DNA of 64,000 nt from NCBI GenBank assembly GCA_039029195.1, contig JBCCGR010000013.1, forward strand, positions 32,164 through 96,163, in the 5' to 3' direction. The notes under the pieces are model-generated. The model worked only from the letters and a program-made list of their open reading frames with translations. It had not been told where the DNA came from and did no database searches. Below are positions 35,337 through 44,631 of this stretch, one piece after another; position 1 is the stretch's first letter, and each line of letters opens with the position of its first letter. The position numbers and the translations under genes were made by a program. Origin of the DNA: JBCCGR01 sp039029195 (GTDB lineage Bacteria > Pseudomonadota > Alphaproteobacteria > Rhizobiales > Rhizobiaceae).

Positions 35337-36086
35337 ATGGCCAGATGGGCATTGGTGACGGGTGCAGCTCGTGGAATTGGCCTTGCCACCACGCAGCTTT
35401 TTCTCGAAGACGGATTTCAAGTCATCATGGTCGACATTGATGGTGACGAACTTGAACGAGCCTCGTCTGGCCTGGAGAATGTTTGGGCGATTTGTACCGA
35501 CATCTCCGACCCCGGAGCCGTCGAAAACCTTCAGACGACCGTCCGATCGCGGACAGATGGTCTCAAAGCTCTGGTAAATAATGCCGGTGTTGCGGACTTC
35601 GGTCCCATTCGGGAAACCTGCTTCAAGCGTTGGCGTCGCGTGATGGAGACCAATCTCGACGGCCCGTTCCTGATGGTTCAGGCGTTCACCGACATGCTGG
35701 CGAATGAAAAAGGAGCAATTGTCAATATTGCCTCAATTTCGGGCCTGCGCGCCAGCACGCTGCGTGTTGCCTATGGGACATCTAAGGCTGCAGTCATACA
35801 ACTCACTCTCCAGCAGGCGGTGGAACTTGGAGAGTTGGGGATCAGAGCCAATGCTGTCGCGCCGGGCCCTGTAAACACCAAACTGGCATTAGCGGTACAC
35901 ACGCCGGAAATCAGAGCCGCTTATCACGATGCGATCCCCCTTAATCGCTACGGCAATGAAAAAGAGATTGCGGAAGCGATCTGTTTTTTGTGCTCGGACC
36001 GGGCGAGTTTCATCACTGGTCAGTTGCTGAGCGCGGATGGAGGGTTTGAGGCAACAGGAATCGGATTGCCGGCACTTAGAGACTGA
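35337..36086 (+). CDS. SDR-family oxidoreductase
   Basis: A 249-residue short-chain dehydrogenase. It has the cofactor motif TGAARGIG (8-15), NNAG (81-84), the serine region NIASISG and the catalytic pair Tyr146/Lys150 in YGTSK. The C-terminal FITGQLLSADGG is typical of classical SDRs. An aspartate after the second strand (VDID, about 33-36) suggests NAD(H) rather than NADP(H). The substrate cannot be told. The gene stands alone, 102 bases before mrp. Confidence 0.9.
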   Translation: MARWALVTGAARGIGLATTQLFLEDGFQVIMVDIDGDELERASSGLENVWAICTDISDPGAVENLQTTVRSRTDGLKALVNNAGVADFGPIRETCFKRWRRVMETNLDGPFLMVQAFTDMLANEKGAIVNIASISGLRASTLRVAYGTSKAAVIQLTLQQAVELGELGIRANAVAPGPVNTKLALAVHTPEIRAAYHDAIPLNRYGNEKEIAEAICFLCSDRASFITGQLLSADGGFEATGIGLPALRD

Positions 36087-36188
36087 CCGGTCCCAATCCC
36101 ACTCAAGCCGCAAACACCGCTTGCACCTCTTTCACCGGCTCACTAAGGGTTTGGCTGAACAAGTCGTAAGGTCTCACGGAGTTCTAAA

Positions 36189-37358
36189 TTGGCCATCACA
36201 GAAGATGCGGTTTTGAAGCAACTGAGCCGTGTGAAGGGACCTGATCTTCAAAGCGACATCGTCTCGCTCAAACTGGTGAGCGGCGTTTTTATCAGTGATG
36301 GCAAGGTGATTTTCTCGCTCACTGTTCCAGCCGAACGGGCGAAAGAACTTGAACCCATGCGCGAGGCGGCCGAGCAGGCGGTCCTTCAACTGGATGGTGT
36401 TGAAAAAGTCACGGCTGTCCTGACGGCGGAGCGCAAGCCTGGCGCTGGAACAGCACCTCAGTCCCAGCCTGCACCTTCCCGTGGCCAGTCTGGATCATCA
36501 CCCAACCTTCAGCAAGCTCAGGCAAATAAGGCGCAGCCATCTGGGACGAGTCAGAAAATCGGTGTCCCTGGAATCAAATCCATTGTTGCTGTGGCCTCTG
36601 GCAAGGGAGGGGTGGGCAAATCAACAACCTCCGTCAATCTTGCATTGGCTGCGCAGGCACAAGGCCTTGCTGTGGGCATTCTTGATGCCGATATTTATGG
36701 GCCCTCCCTTCCCCGTCTGTTGGGGGTTTCAGATCGTCCAACTGCTAATGGACGAATTCTGGACCCACTCCAGGCATACGGCCTCAAACTGATGTCCATG
36801 GGTTTCCTTGTCGAAGAAGACACGCCCATGATTTGGCGTGGACCGATGGTGATCTCGGCTCTCACGCAAATGCTGCGCGAAGTGGATTGGGGCGAACTCG
36901 ATCTCCTGGTTGTCGACATGCCTCCGGGGACTGGTGACGCACAACTGACCATGGCCCAACAAGTGCCGCTGGCCGGTTCTGTGATCGTCTCAACCCCTCA
37001 GGATCTTTCGCTTATTGACGCGCGGAAAGGCCTCAATATGTTTCGAAAGGTCGAGGTTCCAATTCTTGGCATCGTCGAAAATATGAGCACGTTTATTTGC
37101 CCGAAATGCGGAGAGCGCTCAGACATATTTGGTCATGGTGGAGCCCGTCAGGAAGCCGAACGGCTCGGTGTCCCATTTTTGGGAGAAGTCCCGCTCCATA
37201 TGGATATTCGTTCCCATTCAGATGGCGGAACGCCTGTCACCGTATCGCAGCCGGACGGGCCGCACGCTGTGATCTACAATGAGATTGCGTCTCAAATGCT
37301 GTTGCGTCTGGAAGCCGAAAAAGAAGGCACGCAGGCTCCGAGAATTGTGTTTGAGTAG
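36189..37358 (+). CDS. mrp: Mrp/NBP35-family iron-sulfur carrier ATPase
   Basis: A 389-residue protein starting at TTG with GGAG seven bases before it. The N-terminal MIP18/DUF59 domain (about 1-85) is joined by a glutamine/serine-rich linker to a P-loop ATPase with the deviant Walker A GKGGVGKST (138-146) and DADIYGPSLPRLLG. The C-terminal ICPKCGE pair (CxxC) is the cluster-binding site. It probably loads Fe-S clusters onto apoproteins in the cytoplasm. It converges with tupA. Confidence 0.94.
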   Translation: MAITEDAVLKQLSRVKGPDLQSDIVSLKLVSGVFISDGKVIFSLTVPAERAKELEPMREAAEQAVLQLDGVEKVTAVLTAERKPGAGTAPQSQPAPSRGQSGSSPNLQQAQANKAQPSGTSQKIGVPGIKSIVAVASGKGGVGKSTTSVNLALAAQAQGLAVGILDADIYGPSLPRLLGVSDRPTANGRILDPLQAYGLKLMSMGFLVEEDTPMIWRGPMVISALTQMLREVDWGELDLLVVDMPPGTGDAQLTMAQQVPLAGSVIVSTPQDLSLIDARKGLNMFRKVEVPILGIVENMSTFICPKCGERSDIFGHGGARQEAERLGVPFLGEVPLHMDIRSHSDGGTPVTVSQPDGPHAVIYNEIASQMLLRLEAEKEGTQAPRIVFE

Positions 37359-37400
37359 TAACAAACTCCGACGAACTCCGACCGACGCTGGAAAATCGGT

Positions 37401-38228
37401 TTATGACCCGTCGTTTTCCGGTTTCGCGTTTGGTGTGAAAAGAACCTGGTCGTTGATCCGGTAACCGCCAATCAATGTCTGTGCCTTCGCTGACGTCAGC
37501 CAGTTCTCCAAAGCAGCCGCATGCGTGGACTTCACGTGCGGGTGCTTGGCTGAGCTAACCGGCAAATATGCGTACTGGTTGAAAAGCGCAGCACCCCTCT
37601 GAAACAGGATTTTCAGGTTGCCCTTGTTCCGGAATTTCAGCCAACTCGCACGATCGCTCAGCACATAGCCATTCATCCCACTTGCGGTGTTCAGCGTGGC
37701 GCCCATGCCTGAACCTGCTGCCCGGTACCAATCTGGTGTGAATGCGGAGGACTTGATTTTAGCTCTGGCCCACAAAGCCAGCTCCCGCCGATGGGTTCCG
37801 CTGTCATCTCCCCGGCTGACGAACACTGTCTTTGCGGTTGAAATCGCAATCAACGCCTCAATGGCGGTCGTCGCCTTTCCGATCGCAGCGGGATCGCCCA
37901 GTGGACCCACAATAACAAAGTCGTTGTACATGATTTCACGGCGATGAGTGCCGAAGCCTTCTGCAACAAACTCGTCCTCAGCCCGCCGTGAGTGGACGAG
38001 AATAGCATCCACGTCACCAGATCGACCCAGCTTCAGCGCCTGTCCGGTTCCCACCACCAACAACCGCACATCCAGATCGAGATCCCTTTTGATCTCCGGA
38101 ATAAGTACATCCGAAAGCCCGGAATTGTGAAACGATGTGGTTACGGCCAGACGCATTTCGGCCGCCTGGAGCGCCGAAAGAAATGGCCCCGCAAGAACAA
38201 CCAGAATCGAGAACAAAAACTGTTTCAC
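37401..38228 (-). CDS. tupA: Tungstate ABC transporter binding protein
   Basis: A 275-residue periplasmic protein with a signal peptide (about 1-22). The TTSFHNSGLSDVLIPEIKRD opening, DAILVHSRRAEDEFV and VFVSRGDDSGTHRRE segments are the anion-binding motifs of TupA, which binds tungstate with high selectivity, unlike ModA. The ATG overlaps the tupC stop by four bases (ATGA). It is the last gene of tupB-tupC-tupA and converges with mrp 42 bases away. Tungstate supply would serve tungsten- or molybdenum-dependent enzymes, none of which is in the window. Confidence 0.9.
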   Translation of the reverse strand: MKQFLFSILVVLAGPFLSALQAAEMRLAVTTSFHNSGLSDVLIPEIKRDLDLDVRLLVVGTGQALKLGRSGDVDAILVHSRRAEDEFVAEGFGTHRREIMYNDFVIVGPLGDPAAIGKATTAIEALIAISTAKTVFVSRGDDSGTHRRELALWARAKIKSSAFTPDWYRAAGSGMGATLNTASGMNGYVLSDRASWLKFRNKGNLKILFQRGAALFNQYAYLPVSSAKHPHVKSTHAAALENWLTSAKAQTLIGGYRINDQVLFTPNAKPENDGS

Positions 38229-38941
38229 TCGACAATTTCTCCTCTGAGAAACGAAGCCGCTTCAGCGGTTTGCGGACGGTTAAAGAAGTTCGACGCACCG
38301 GATCGTTCGTGAATCGCGCCACGATAGAGATACAGAATTTCGTCAGCAAGGCGTTGTGCCTGACCGACGCTGTGAGTGGTCATGAGTATCCGCGTACCCT
38401 GGCTATTGACGGTCTGGAGAAGGTCTTCGATCTCCCGCGTGGCGCGTCCATCAAGATTTGCAGTGGGTTCATCCAAAATCAGCAACTCCGGCTCAATGAT
38501 AAGAGCCCGGGCAAGGGCCATCTTCTGCCTTTCTCCGCCGGAGAGAAACTCGGCAGGCTGTTTTGCAAACCCTGTAAGGCCCACCTTTTCAAGCATCTTG
38601 AAGGCGGCCTGTCGCGCATCCGCTGTCTTTGAGCCCCGAACCCGCAATGGATAGGCGACGTTGTCGATCACCGTGCGACGCATAATGATAGGAGTCTGAA
38701 AAACAAAGGCTTGCTTCCTCTGTGCTTCGAACGTCTCACATGACCAAGTCAGCGTACCTGCCCTTGGACGTTCCAAGCCATGCAACAAACGCAAGAATGT
38801 GGTCTTGCCGCTGCCGTTGGGGCCGAGAATGATTGTGATTCCAGCCACATCAAGAGAGCAATCCAGAGGACCAAGGATCACCTTGCGGCGCTTCGAGACG
38901 ACCAGGTCTTTCAAATGAGCCGGGAAAATCGACATCACCAT
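38225..38941 (-). CDS. tupC: Tungstate ABC transporter ATP-binding protein
   Basis: A 238-residue nucleotide-binding protein with Walker A GPNGSGKTT, signature LSGGERQKMALAR and Walker B LLILDEPTANLD, close to TupC. Starts at 38941 (ATG) or 38935 (ATG, sharing one base with the tupB stop) are both possible; either overlaps tupB. Energises tungstate uptake with TupB. Confidence 0.9.
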   Translation of the reverse strand: MVMSIFPAHLKDLVVSKRRKVILGPLDCSLDVAGITIILGPNGSGKTTFLRLLHGLERPRAGTLTWSCETFEAQRKQAFVFQTPIIMRRTVIDNVAYPLRVRGSKTADARQAAFKMLEKVGLTGFAKQPAEFLSGGERQKMALARALIIEPELLILDEPTANLDGRATREIEDLLQTVNSQGTRILMTTHSVGQAQRLADEILYLYRGAIHERSGASNFFNRPQTAEAASFLRGEIVE

Positions 38942-39639
38942 GTGCTTGCCCGCTCGGTTTTTGAAAGGCTGTGAATTCCCAGATTGATGACGATTGCCAG
39001 TGCGATTAAAACAAATCCCAGCGCCAGAGCGAGCGGGAAGTCTCCTTTGCCTGTCTCAAGGGCAATCGCAGTTGTCAGCACCCGCGTCAGCTGATCGATG
39101 TTTCCGCCCACGATCATGATCGCTCCCACTTCACCGATTGCGCGCCCGAAGCCGGCAAGCGCTGCTGTTAGCAATGACCTGCGGGCATCGTAAATCAGGG
39201 TGGCCATCCTCTGCCGTTTGCTCGTGTTCAGCGAGATAAGCAAATCATGATACTGCGCCCAAAGATCACGCAAAGCCTGATGCGCGACAGACGCAATCAA
39301 CGGCGTTACAATAATCACTTGCGCGATAATCATAGCGGTGGGCGTGAACAAAAGACCGAATACGCCAAAGGGTCCGGACCGGGACAGCAATATATAGACG
39401 ATCAGACCCACCACGACCGGCGGCAATCCCATCAGCGCGTTGAGCACGGCAATCGTCGCGCGACGATAACGAAACCGGTTAACCGCAAGCCACGCTCCCA
39501 AAGGAAGGCCGATTGCAGACGCAATCAGCACGGCGGTGACGCTGACCTGCAGCGATCGAAGTATGATGGCGTAGAGATCAGGATCAAACGATACAAGCAA
39601 CCAGAAAGCTTGCACCAGACCATGCCAAATATCACTCAT
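38935..39639 (-). CDS. tupB: Tungstate ABC transporter permease
   Basis: A 234-residue permease with five or six helices and the coupling-loop segment RSLLTAALAGFGRAIGEVGA, which matches TupB/ModB-type permeases (GRALGE motif). It is the first gene of the tup operon; tupC starts within its last codons. Confidence 0.9.
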   Translation of the reverse strand: MSDIWHGLVQAFWLLVSFDPDLYAIILRSLQVSVTAVLIASAIGLPLGAWLAVNRFRYRRATIAVLNALMGLPPVVVGLIVYILLSRSGPFGVFGLLFTPTAMIIAQVIIVTPLIASVAHQALRDLWAQYHDLLISLNTSKRQRMATLIYDARRSLLTAALAGFGRAIGEVGAIMIVGGNIDQLTRVLTTAIALETGKGDFPLALALGFVLIALAIVINLGIHSLSKTERASTW

Positions 39640-39874
39640 TCAGGGTCATGCCAGATTGTGGCCCGGTACCATTCAAGCCATTGTTTCAGTCGCGTTGGCG
39701 CCCCTGTACTCCACTTCGTCGAAGCCCGCTAGCCGAGGCTTCGTCGTCTGCAACAGTCAGCCCCTGTCTGTGAAGCTCGCAGGTCGATGATTTTGGACAA
39801 TGAAAGCGCATGTTGATCCCGATCGTCCCGACCAGTTTCACCACGCTTGACACGAGCGCCCTCAATCCTATTAT

Positions 39875-39890
39875 TTAACTCATGAGTTAA
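39875..39890. promoter_or_regulatory. 16-bp perfect palindrome before the DUF899 gene
   Basis: TTAACTCATGAGTTAA, 16 bases before the start codon of the DUF899 gene. The size and A/T-rich ends fit a dimeric repressor site (ArsR- or MarR-like proteins use similar palindromes). No regulator gene is adjacent, so the partner is elsewhere. Confidence 0.6.
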
Positions 39891-39906
39891 TCATGAAGGT
39901 GATACC

Positions 39907-40611
39907 ATGCAGGATATGACGGTCGTTTCACGAGATGAGTGGACTAAGGCGCGGCTAGCGCTACTGGAAGAAGAGAAGCGTTTCACCAGAACACGCGATG
40001 CTTTGTCGGAAATGCGGCGGAAGCTTCCGGCAGTGAAAGTTGAGAAAGACTATCGGTTCGAAACAGAAAACGGGACTGTCACCCTTGTTGATCTGTTCGC
40101 AGATAAGTCTCAGCTCATCATTCAGCACTTCATGTATGGAACAGACTGGGAAGAAGGATGTCCGTCCTGCTCCTTCTGGGCAGATGGGTACAATGGATTT
40201 GCTATTCACATCGGCCAGCGCGACGCTGCATTAATGACGGTGTCCAAGGCGCCACTGGAAAAGCTCCTGGCTTACAAACGCCGCATGGGATGGACATTTC
40301 CCTGGGTCTCTTCTGAAAACTCAAGCTTCAATGAAGATTTTCAGGTGAGCTTTACACCGGACATGATTGATAGTGGCGATGCGGTCTACAACTATCGGAC
40401 CAAATCATTTCCAAGCACCGAAGCACCCGGGATCAGCGTGTTTGTTCGAAATGATGCTGGAAAGATTTTTCATACTTACTCCACCTACTCACGCGGTCTC
40501 GACATGATGAACGCCGCCTATCATTATCTCGACCTATTGCCCAAAGGCCGAGACGAGGATGCACTCGACTATCCGATGGCCTGGGTGAAGCGTCACGACA
40601 AATACGAGTGA
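39907..40611 (+). CDS. DUF899 thioredoxin-like protein
   Basis: A 234-residue protein of the DUF899 family, with RLALLEEEKRFTRTRDALSE, RKLPAVKVEKDYRFET, FMYGTDWEEGCPSCSFWADG and a tail ending in AWVKRHDKYE. The fold is thioredoxin-like; the CPSC pair (a CxxC) lies where the active site is expected. Function is not established. It stands alone behind a sharp palindrome, which suggests induction in response to a specific signal. Confidence 0.88.
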   Translation: MQDMTVVSRDEWTKARLALLEEEKRFTRTRDALSEMRRKLPAVKVEKDYRFETENGTVTLVDLFADKSQLIIQHFMYGTDWEEGCPSCSFWADGYNGFAIHIGQRDAALMTVSKAPLEKLLAYKRRMGWTFPWVSSENSSFNEDFQVSFTPDMIDSGDAVYNYRTKSFPSTEAPGISVFVRNDAGKIFHTYSTYSRGLDMMNAAYHYLDLLPKGRDEDALDYPMAWVKRHDKYE

Positions 40612-40618
40612 GTTTGAC

Positions 40619-41083
40619 TTAAAACCCCTCGCAGACGGCCCCGATGCGCTCCTGAATCACTTTTGTGATTTTGCCGTCTGCAGAATAGTAGGTTTCACGA
40701 TTGAGCTGTTCATTGCTTTCAAAACGGTAGCAAACTTCAAGAACATCTTTGCCGGCTTCGCTGCTCACCGGGTGAGTGAGGAGGATCGCGCCTCGGGTGG
40801 CACGTTCCCATTCATCCAGAGCGCTGATGAACTCTTCTTTGGTCTGCGTGATACCAAGATCGCGCAACTCAATCTTGGCATCCTCCGTCAACAGTTCCTC
40901 GAATGCCCGGCGCTTCACCTGAGTTAGCGCCACAAACCACTGTTGTGTGATTGGAGAGAGAGTTGCTTGAGCATAAGCAAGTTTGGGTGGGGTGCCCAAC
41001 ATGATTATCATTGCAACGATCAAGCTGATGGCCAGCTTCGATGTCGGGGGCTTCAGCCACGCCCCGGGGTGGAATGCAGTCAT
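40619..41083 (-). CDS. Secreted NTF2-like protein
   Basis: About 154 residues from the ATG at 41083; a longer frame from 41131 is also open. A hydrophobic segment (about 19-33, ending PPKLAYA) looks like a signal peptide or anchor. The mature part (QQWFVALTQVKRRAFEELLT, then DWERATRGAILL read as DEWERATRGAILL, CYRFESNEQLNRETYYSADG, KITKVIQER) has the alternating helix/strand pattern of NTF2/SnoaL-like cone folds. Function unknown. It converges with the DUF899 gene, seven bases apart. Confidence 0.6.
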   Translation of the reverse strand: MTAFHPGAWLKPPTSKLAISLIVAMIIMLGTPPKLAYAQATLSPITQQWFVALTQVKRRAFEELLTEDAKIELRDLGITQTKEEFISALDEWERATRGAILLTHPVSSEAGKDVLEVCYRFESNEQLNRETYYSADGKITKVIQERIGAVCEGF

Positions 41084-41131
41084 TTGCATTTGTCCAAATT
41101 CGTTGGACCCTGCTTTGGCGCCAAGCCACAA

Positions 41132-41444
41132 CAGATCCAGATCAATGCCTCACGGCTGATTGTAGTCAAGCGACTACGATCGGCCCGTCACCGGTTTGCT
41201 CTGTTAGATCACCACATTCCTGGGAAAAAGCCCCACCCAAGCAGCCATGCACCTTGATGAAAAGGCAAATGGCCGTTCCTCGCTTTTGCCCAAATTGGAG
41301 AGTGTCGCCCGACAGCTCATCTGGCCAGATCAGGATTGCACCCGTCGGAACCAGTATTCCAGCGGGCGCGGTGTACCAGAGATTTCACAGAAATGCCAAG
41401 CATGAAGGGATTTGAGGTGAAGAATCTGGGTAAACGGGCTGAAG
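41132..41444. other. Gene-free stretch
   Basis: About 313 bases between the secreted NTF2-like gene and the Trm112-like gene, both on the minus strand. It presumably holds the promoter of the former. I see no convincing small gene, RNA or palindrome. Confidence 0.5.
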
Positions 41445-41648
41445 TTACCGCGATTTCATCAAATCATCATCCAGTGGGACAGATTCGGATTGAACGAGAA
41501 TTGGAACCCCATCCCGAATTGGATATGCGATTCCAGCACTGTCTGAACACAGATATTGTTCGTCAGCGCTCAGCTTCAGCGGCCCTTTTGTGATGGGGCA
41601 CACGAGCAATTCAAGCATCTTTGGATCTGTTTCTGCTGCTACAGTCAT
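41445..41648 (-). CDS. Trm112-family zinc-ribbon-like small protein
   Basis: A 67-residue protein from the ATG at 41648, with ELLVCPITKGPLKLSADEQYL, LCSDSAGIAYPIRDGVPILV. CPxT/xG and the AYPIRDGxPiml ending are the Trm112/UPF0434 hallmarks; one cysteine of each zinc pair remains (C in VCPIT and LCSDS). Eukaryotic Trm112 activates methyltransferases; the bacterial role is unclear. It follows the Lon-N gene by 22 bases in a run with cnoX. Confidence 0.85.
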   Translation of the reverse strand: MTVAAETDPKMLELLVCPITKGPLKLSADEQYLCSDSAGIAYPIRDGVPILVQSESVPLDDDLMKSR

Positions 41649-41670
41649 CAACGCTCCACTATTCTGCCAA

Positions 41671-42342
41671 CTATTGCAGCGTTGTCGTTGATCCACCCGC
41701 CTCTTTTGCCAATGCCACTTCGGTGATGGCCACAAGTGTTTGAGCTCGGGTTTTCAGATCACGCGCTTCCAAAAGCGCCTGCTTTTCAGCTGGGCCATAA
41801 GGGCTCAGCATCGAAAGAGAATTGACCAACAGATCGGTGGGAGCTTCTTCTACGCCTTCCCAATCCGCTTCCAGATCGTTGGCCTCCAAAAAGGCCTTGA
41901 GCGTTCGCAGCAATTCGTCCCGATCAACTTCCTTTGCTGCCTCTTCCTGATCGTCCAGATCTTCTCCAATCACGGAAATGGCTGCGCGGCGGTAGCCTCT
42001 CAACCCTTCCGCCTCCCGCAGAAGCTCGAAGCGTGCAATCCCGGTGACATTAATAAGGCATTGGCCATCGCCGGTTTCCCGCCAAGCCGTGATGCGGCCC
42101 AAACATCCCAACTGGCAAAGCGCTGGCTCTTCATCCGAGTCCTGCTGATCAAGCCGGGGTTGAATCATCCCAAGGACTTTGTTTCCACAGATCGTGTCTT
42201 CAATCAGAGACAGATAACGCGGTTCAAAAATGTTGAGCGGCAGATTTCCACCCGGAAGCAACAACGCTCCTGCAAGCGGAAACAGGCCTACCGTATCTGG
42301 TAGGTCACTTTCCGACTGATAATTGGCATTGCCTGCTTGCAT
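41671..42342 (-). CDS. Lon N-terminal (LAN) domain protein
   Basis: A 223-residue protein matching the N-terminal substrate-binding domain of Lon without ATPase or protease parts: DTVGLFPLAGALLLPGGNLP, LNIFEPRYLSLIED, CLGRITAWRETGDGQCLINV and the helical tail DLLVNSLSMLSPYGPAEKQA. It may bind unfolded proteins; function unproved. It sits between the thioredoxin-TPR gene and the Trm112-like gene, a conserved trio in this group. Confidence 0.93.
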   Translation of the reverse strand: MQAGNANYQSESDLPDTVGLFPLAGALLLPGGNLPLNIFEPRYLSLIEDTICGNKVLGMIQPRLDQQDSDEEPALCQLGCLGRITAWRETGDGQCLINVTGIARFELLREAEGLRGYRRAAISVIGEDLDDQEEAAKEVDRDELLRTLKAFLEANDLEADWEGVEEAPTDLLVNSLSMLSPYGPAEKQALLEARDLKTRAQTLVAITEVALAKEAGGSTTTLQ

Positions 42343-42363
42343 GAGATGTGACTTTCCAGAAGA

Positions 42364-43326
42364 TCAAGAAAACAGAATTGAAGACAGGGCACGGCGGGCA
42401 CTCACCGTTGCCGGATCGGCATGGCCCCAGGCTTCAAAAAACTGCAAAAGTTGTGTGCGCGCGCCATCATCATTCCATTCCCGATCACGCCTGATAATGG
42501 AAAGCAACTGTTCTGCGGCATCGTCCCGCCGGTCGTGGGCATTTAGTGCCACCGCAAAATCAAACACGGCCTGATTGTCTGGTGGATCGGCTTCTGCCGC
42601 TGTTGCCAGTTCGCCAAGCTCCCCCAACTCACTCGCTTTTTCCTCAAGTTCCAGTTTCACCAGAAAAGCAGCAACCGGATCACTGCCGCGCATGTCGTCG
42701 GTCAACGATTCAGCAAGACCTTTGGCTTGCTCCAATTGTCCGGCACTTAGATAGCATTCACCCAAGCCCGCAAGAGCGGCCGAATCAGCCGGATTGTCTG
42801 CCAGCGCTCGTGCGAACAAATCGGCCGCGTTTGCAGTATCGCCAGCGGCCAACAATGCCTGCGCCTGCTCCACCAAATCATCACCACCGCCGGAGAAAGC
42901 GTCCGGCCCGGCCACTTTTTCGATGAAGCTCCTGATCTGACTTTCCGGGACATTGCCCATGAACGCGTCAACGGGTTTGCCACCCTTGAAGGCCACCACA
43001 GCCGGAATAGATTGAATGCCCATTTGGCCGGGTATTTCAGGGTGATGGTCAATGTTCATCTTGGTGAGTTGAACCGCTCCTCCGGTTTCACCGACCACCT
43101 TTTCAATCGTTGGACCAAGCTGACGACAAGGTCCGCACCACTCAGCCCAAAAATCGACAAGCACCACATTATCGTTCGACGCTTCAATCACATCCGCCAT
43201 GAAGCTCGCGGTTGTAATGTCTTTGTATGCAACAGATTTGTCACTCGCTCCGGTCTGGGGTGCTGATGCAGCATTGCTGCCGCCCATGGTAAACTGCCCG
43301 CCCATTGAAAAATTCTGATTGCTCAT
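42364..43326 (-). CDS. cnoX: Thioredoxin-TPR co-chaperone CnoX
   Basis: A 320-residue protein with a thioredoxin domain (about 30-145) holding an intact redox site FWAEWCGPCRQLGP, then a tetratricopeptide-type helical domain (about 150-320: LVEQAQALLAAGDTANAADL and onward). In Escherichia coli CnoX lacks the full CxxC; alphaproteobacterial forms keep it and can act both as holdase and reductase. It hands clients to GroEL/DnaK. First gene of a three-gene run. Confidence 0.92.
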   Translation of the reverse strand: MSNQNFSMGGQFTMGGSNAASAPQTGASDKSVAYKDITTASFMADVIEASNDNVVLVDFWAEWCGPCRQLGPTIEKVVGETGGAVQLTKMNIDHHPEIPGQMGIQSIPAVVAFKGGKPVDAFMGNVPESQIRSFIEKVAGPDAFSGGGDDLVEQAQALLAAGDTANAADLFARALADNPADSAALAGLGECYLSAGQLEQAKGLAESLTDDMRGSDPVAAFLVKLELEEKASELGELGELATAAEADPPDNQAVFDFAVALNAHDRRDDAAEQLLSIIRRDREWNDDGARTQLLQFFEAWGHADPATVSARRALSSILFS

Positions 43327-43445
43327 TGAATATTCCTTCGCCCCAGCATCAATTGGCTGTGCGTCATGTTCCGACCAAAATGGGGCTCCGAACCCACAAG
43401 GTCAATGGCTGCGGTTGGCTTGTAACCCGCCCGAGAACGCGAGCA

Positions 43446-43964
43446 TCAATAGAGCTCCAGAATCAGGGGCTCGTGTTGAGCAAGCTTCGCGAACTTTAAA
43501 AGATCATCACGCTTGATGCTTGTCGTTGCCTCGTTGATGAGTGGATGGCAGTTGATGATCTCGTGTTCGACCAACTTCGCATCCAATACGAATGTGACCT
43601 GATTGTCCCGATCATTCACAACACCAAATGCGGTCACCGAGCCAGGAACGACACCCAAATAGTCGAGCAACTTGTCCGGCCTTCCAAAACTCAATCGCCC
43701 ACTGGCACCAATTGTGCGATGAAGAGACTTCAGATCAATCTCAGCATGGGCGTCCACGGTGACAAGAAAGTAGCGACTCTTCTTGTCCTTCAGGAAGAGG
43801 TTTTTCGTATGCGCCCCTGACATTTGATCATGCAACTTCTCGGATTGATCAACTGTGAACAGCGGCTCGTGTTCCACGGTCGTTGTTTCGAAGCCGAGTT
43901 CATCAAAAAAAGCGAGGAGAGCTTCGCGATTGAGCGGTGCAGATGGCAGATTTGGACTGGTCAA
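43446..43964 (-). CDS. Prolyl-tRNA editing deacylase (ProX/YbaK fold)
   Basis: A 172-residue free-standing trans-editing protein. TKNLFLKDKKSRYFLVTVDA holds the conserved lysine region; GASGRLSFGRPDKLLDYLGV and VPGSVTAFGVVNDRDNQVTF are the GxxLxFA and PGSVtPfgl segments of the family. It removes mischarged alanine (ProXp-ala type) from tRNA-Pro. Length is normal. Confidence 0.9.
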   Translation of the reverse strand: MTSPNLPSAPLNREALLAFFDELGFETTTVEHEPLFTVDQSEKLHDQMSGAHTKNLFLKDKKSRYFLVTVDAHAEIDLKSLHRTIGASGRLSFGRPDKLLDYLGVVPGSVTAFGVVNDRDNQVTFVLDAKLVEHEIINCHPLINEATTSIKRDDLLKFAKLAQHEPLILELY

Positions 43965-44209
43965 TTCGGCTCGTTTCCGATTGGGGAATAATCAGCAGCA
44001 GGTGCACGAACTCAGATGATTTGTCGAGAAATATCGCCAACACGTACGTGCTTTCAGCTCATCGAAATCAGCCCCGCTGATAGATGTATACGATAATTTC
44101 ATCTCGTCCGTCAGGAGAGCGAAATCACCTCAAAATCATGTTGCAATCCAATAGGACTTGCGCCATATAGGCCACCGCCTACGGGGTTCGAAGCGAACCT
44201 GCGTGCCGA

Positions 44210-44284
44210 GCGGGCGTAGCTCAGGGGTAGAGCACAACCTTGCCAAGGTTGGGGTCGTGAGTTCGAATCTCATCGCCCGCTCCA
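44210..44284 (+). tRNA. tRNA-Gly (anticodon GCC), CCA encoded
   Basis: The acceptor stem GCGGGCG / CGCCCGC closes at both ends, with the D-loop AGGGGTAGA, anticodon stem CAACC / GGTTG around TTGCCAA, T-arm GTGAG TTCGAAT CTCAT, then T and CCA. The anticodon GCC reads GGC and GGU glycine codons. Confidence 0.97.
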
Positions 44285-44541
44285 ATTTCACAAGGTTCCT
44301 TTTCCGTTTTTCGTTTGCTTGACCAGAAGTCTGCTCCACGCCATACGCTATTCACGTTTTGTTAGAGCTTACTGCAAGCGAACCAGCAAATCAGTTCACT
44401 CTTGCAAAAGCTGCACGAATGTGACGGCACTCGAAGCACGTCGTACACCGTTTCTGCGCACTTCATTTGAACTTATGTAATACAGGCATTCACTTTTTTT
44501 GATGCTTGATCAATTGCGGCTTTTCCCCTATCCCCGGCAGC

Positions 44542-44631
44542 GGAGTGGTGGCCGAGTGGTCGAAGGCGCACCCCTGCTAAGGGTGTAGGCGTGGAAGCGT
44601 CTCGAGGGTTCGAATCCCTTCCACTCCGCCA
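44542..44631 (+). tRNA. tRNA-Ser (anticodon GCT), CCA encoded
   Basis: The acceptor stem GGAGTGG / CCACTCC is complete; the anticodon stem CACCC / GGGTG encloses CTGCTAA (anticodon GCT), a long variable arm follows as in serine tRNAs, and the T-arm is GAGGG TTCGAAT CCCTT. It reads AGC/AGU. It lies at the left border of the accessory-looking region and is a common type of integration target. Confidence 0.97.
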
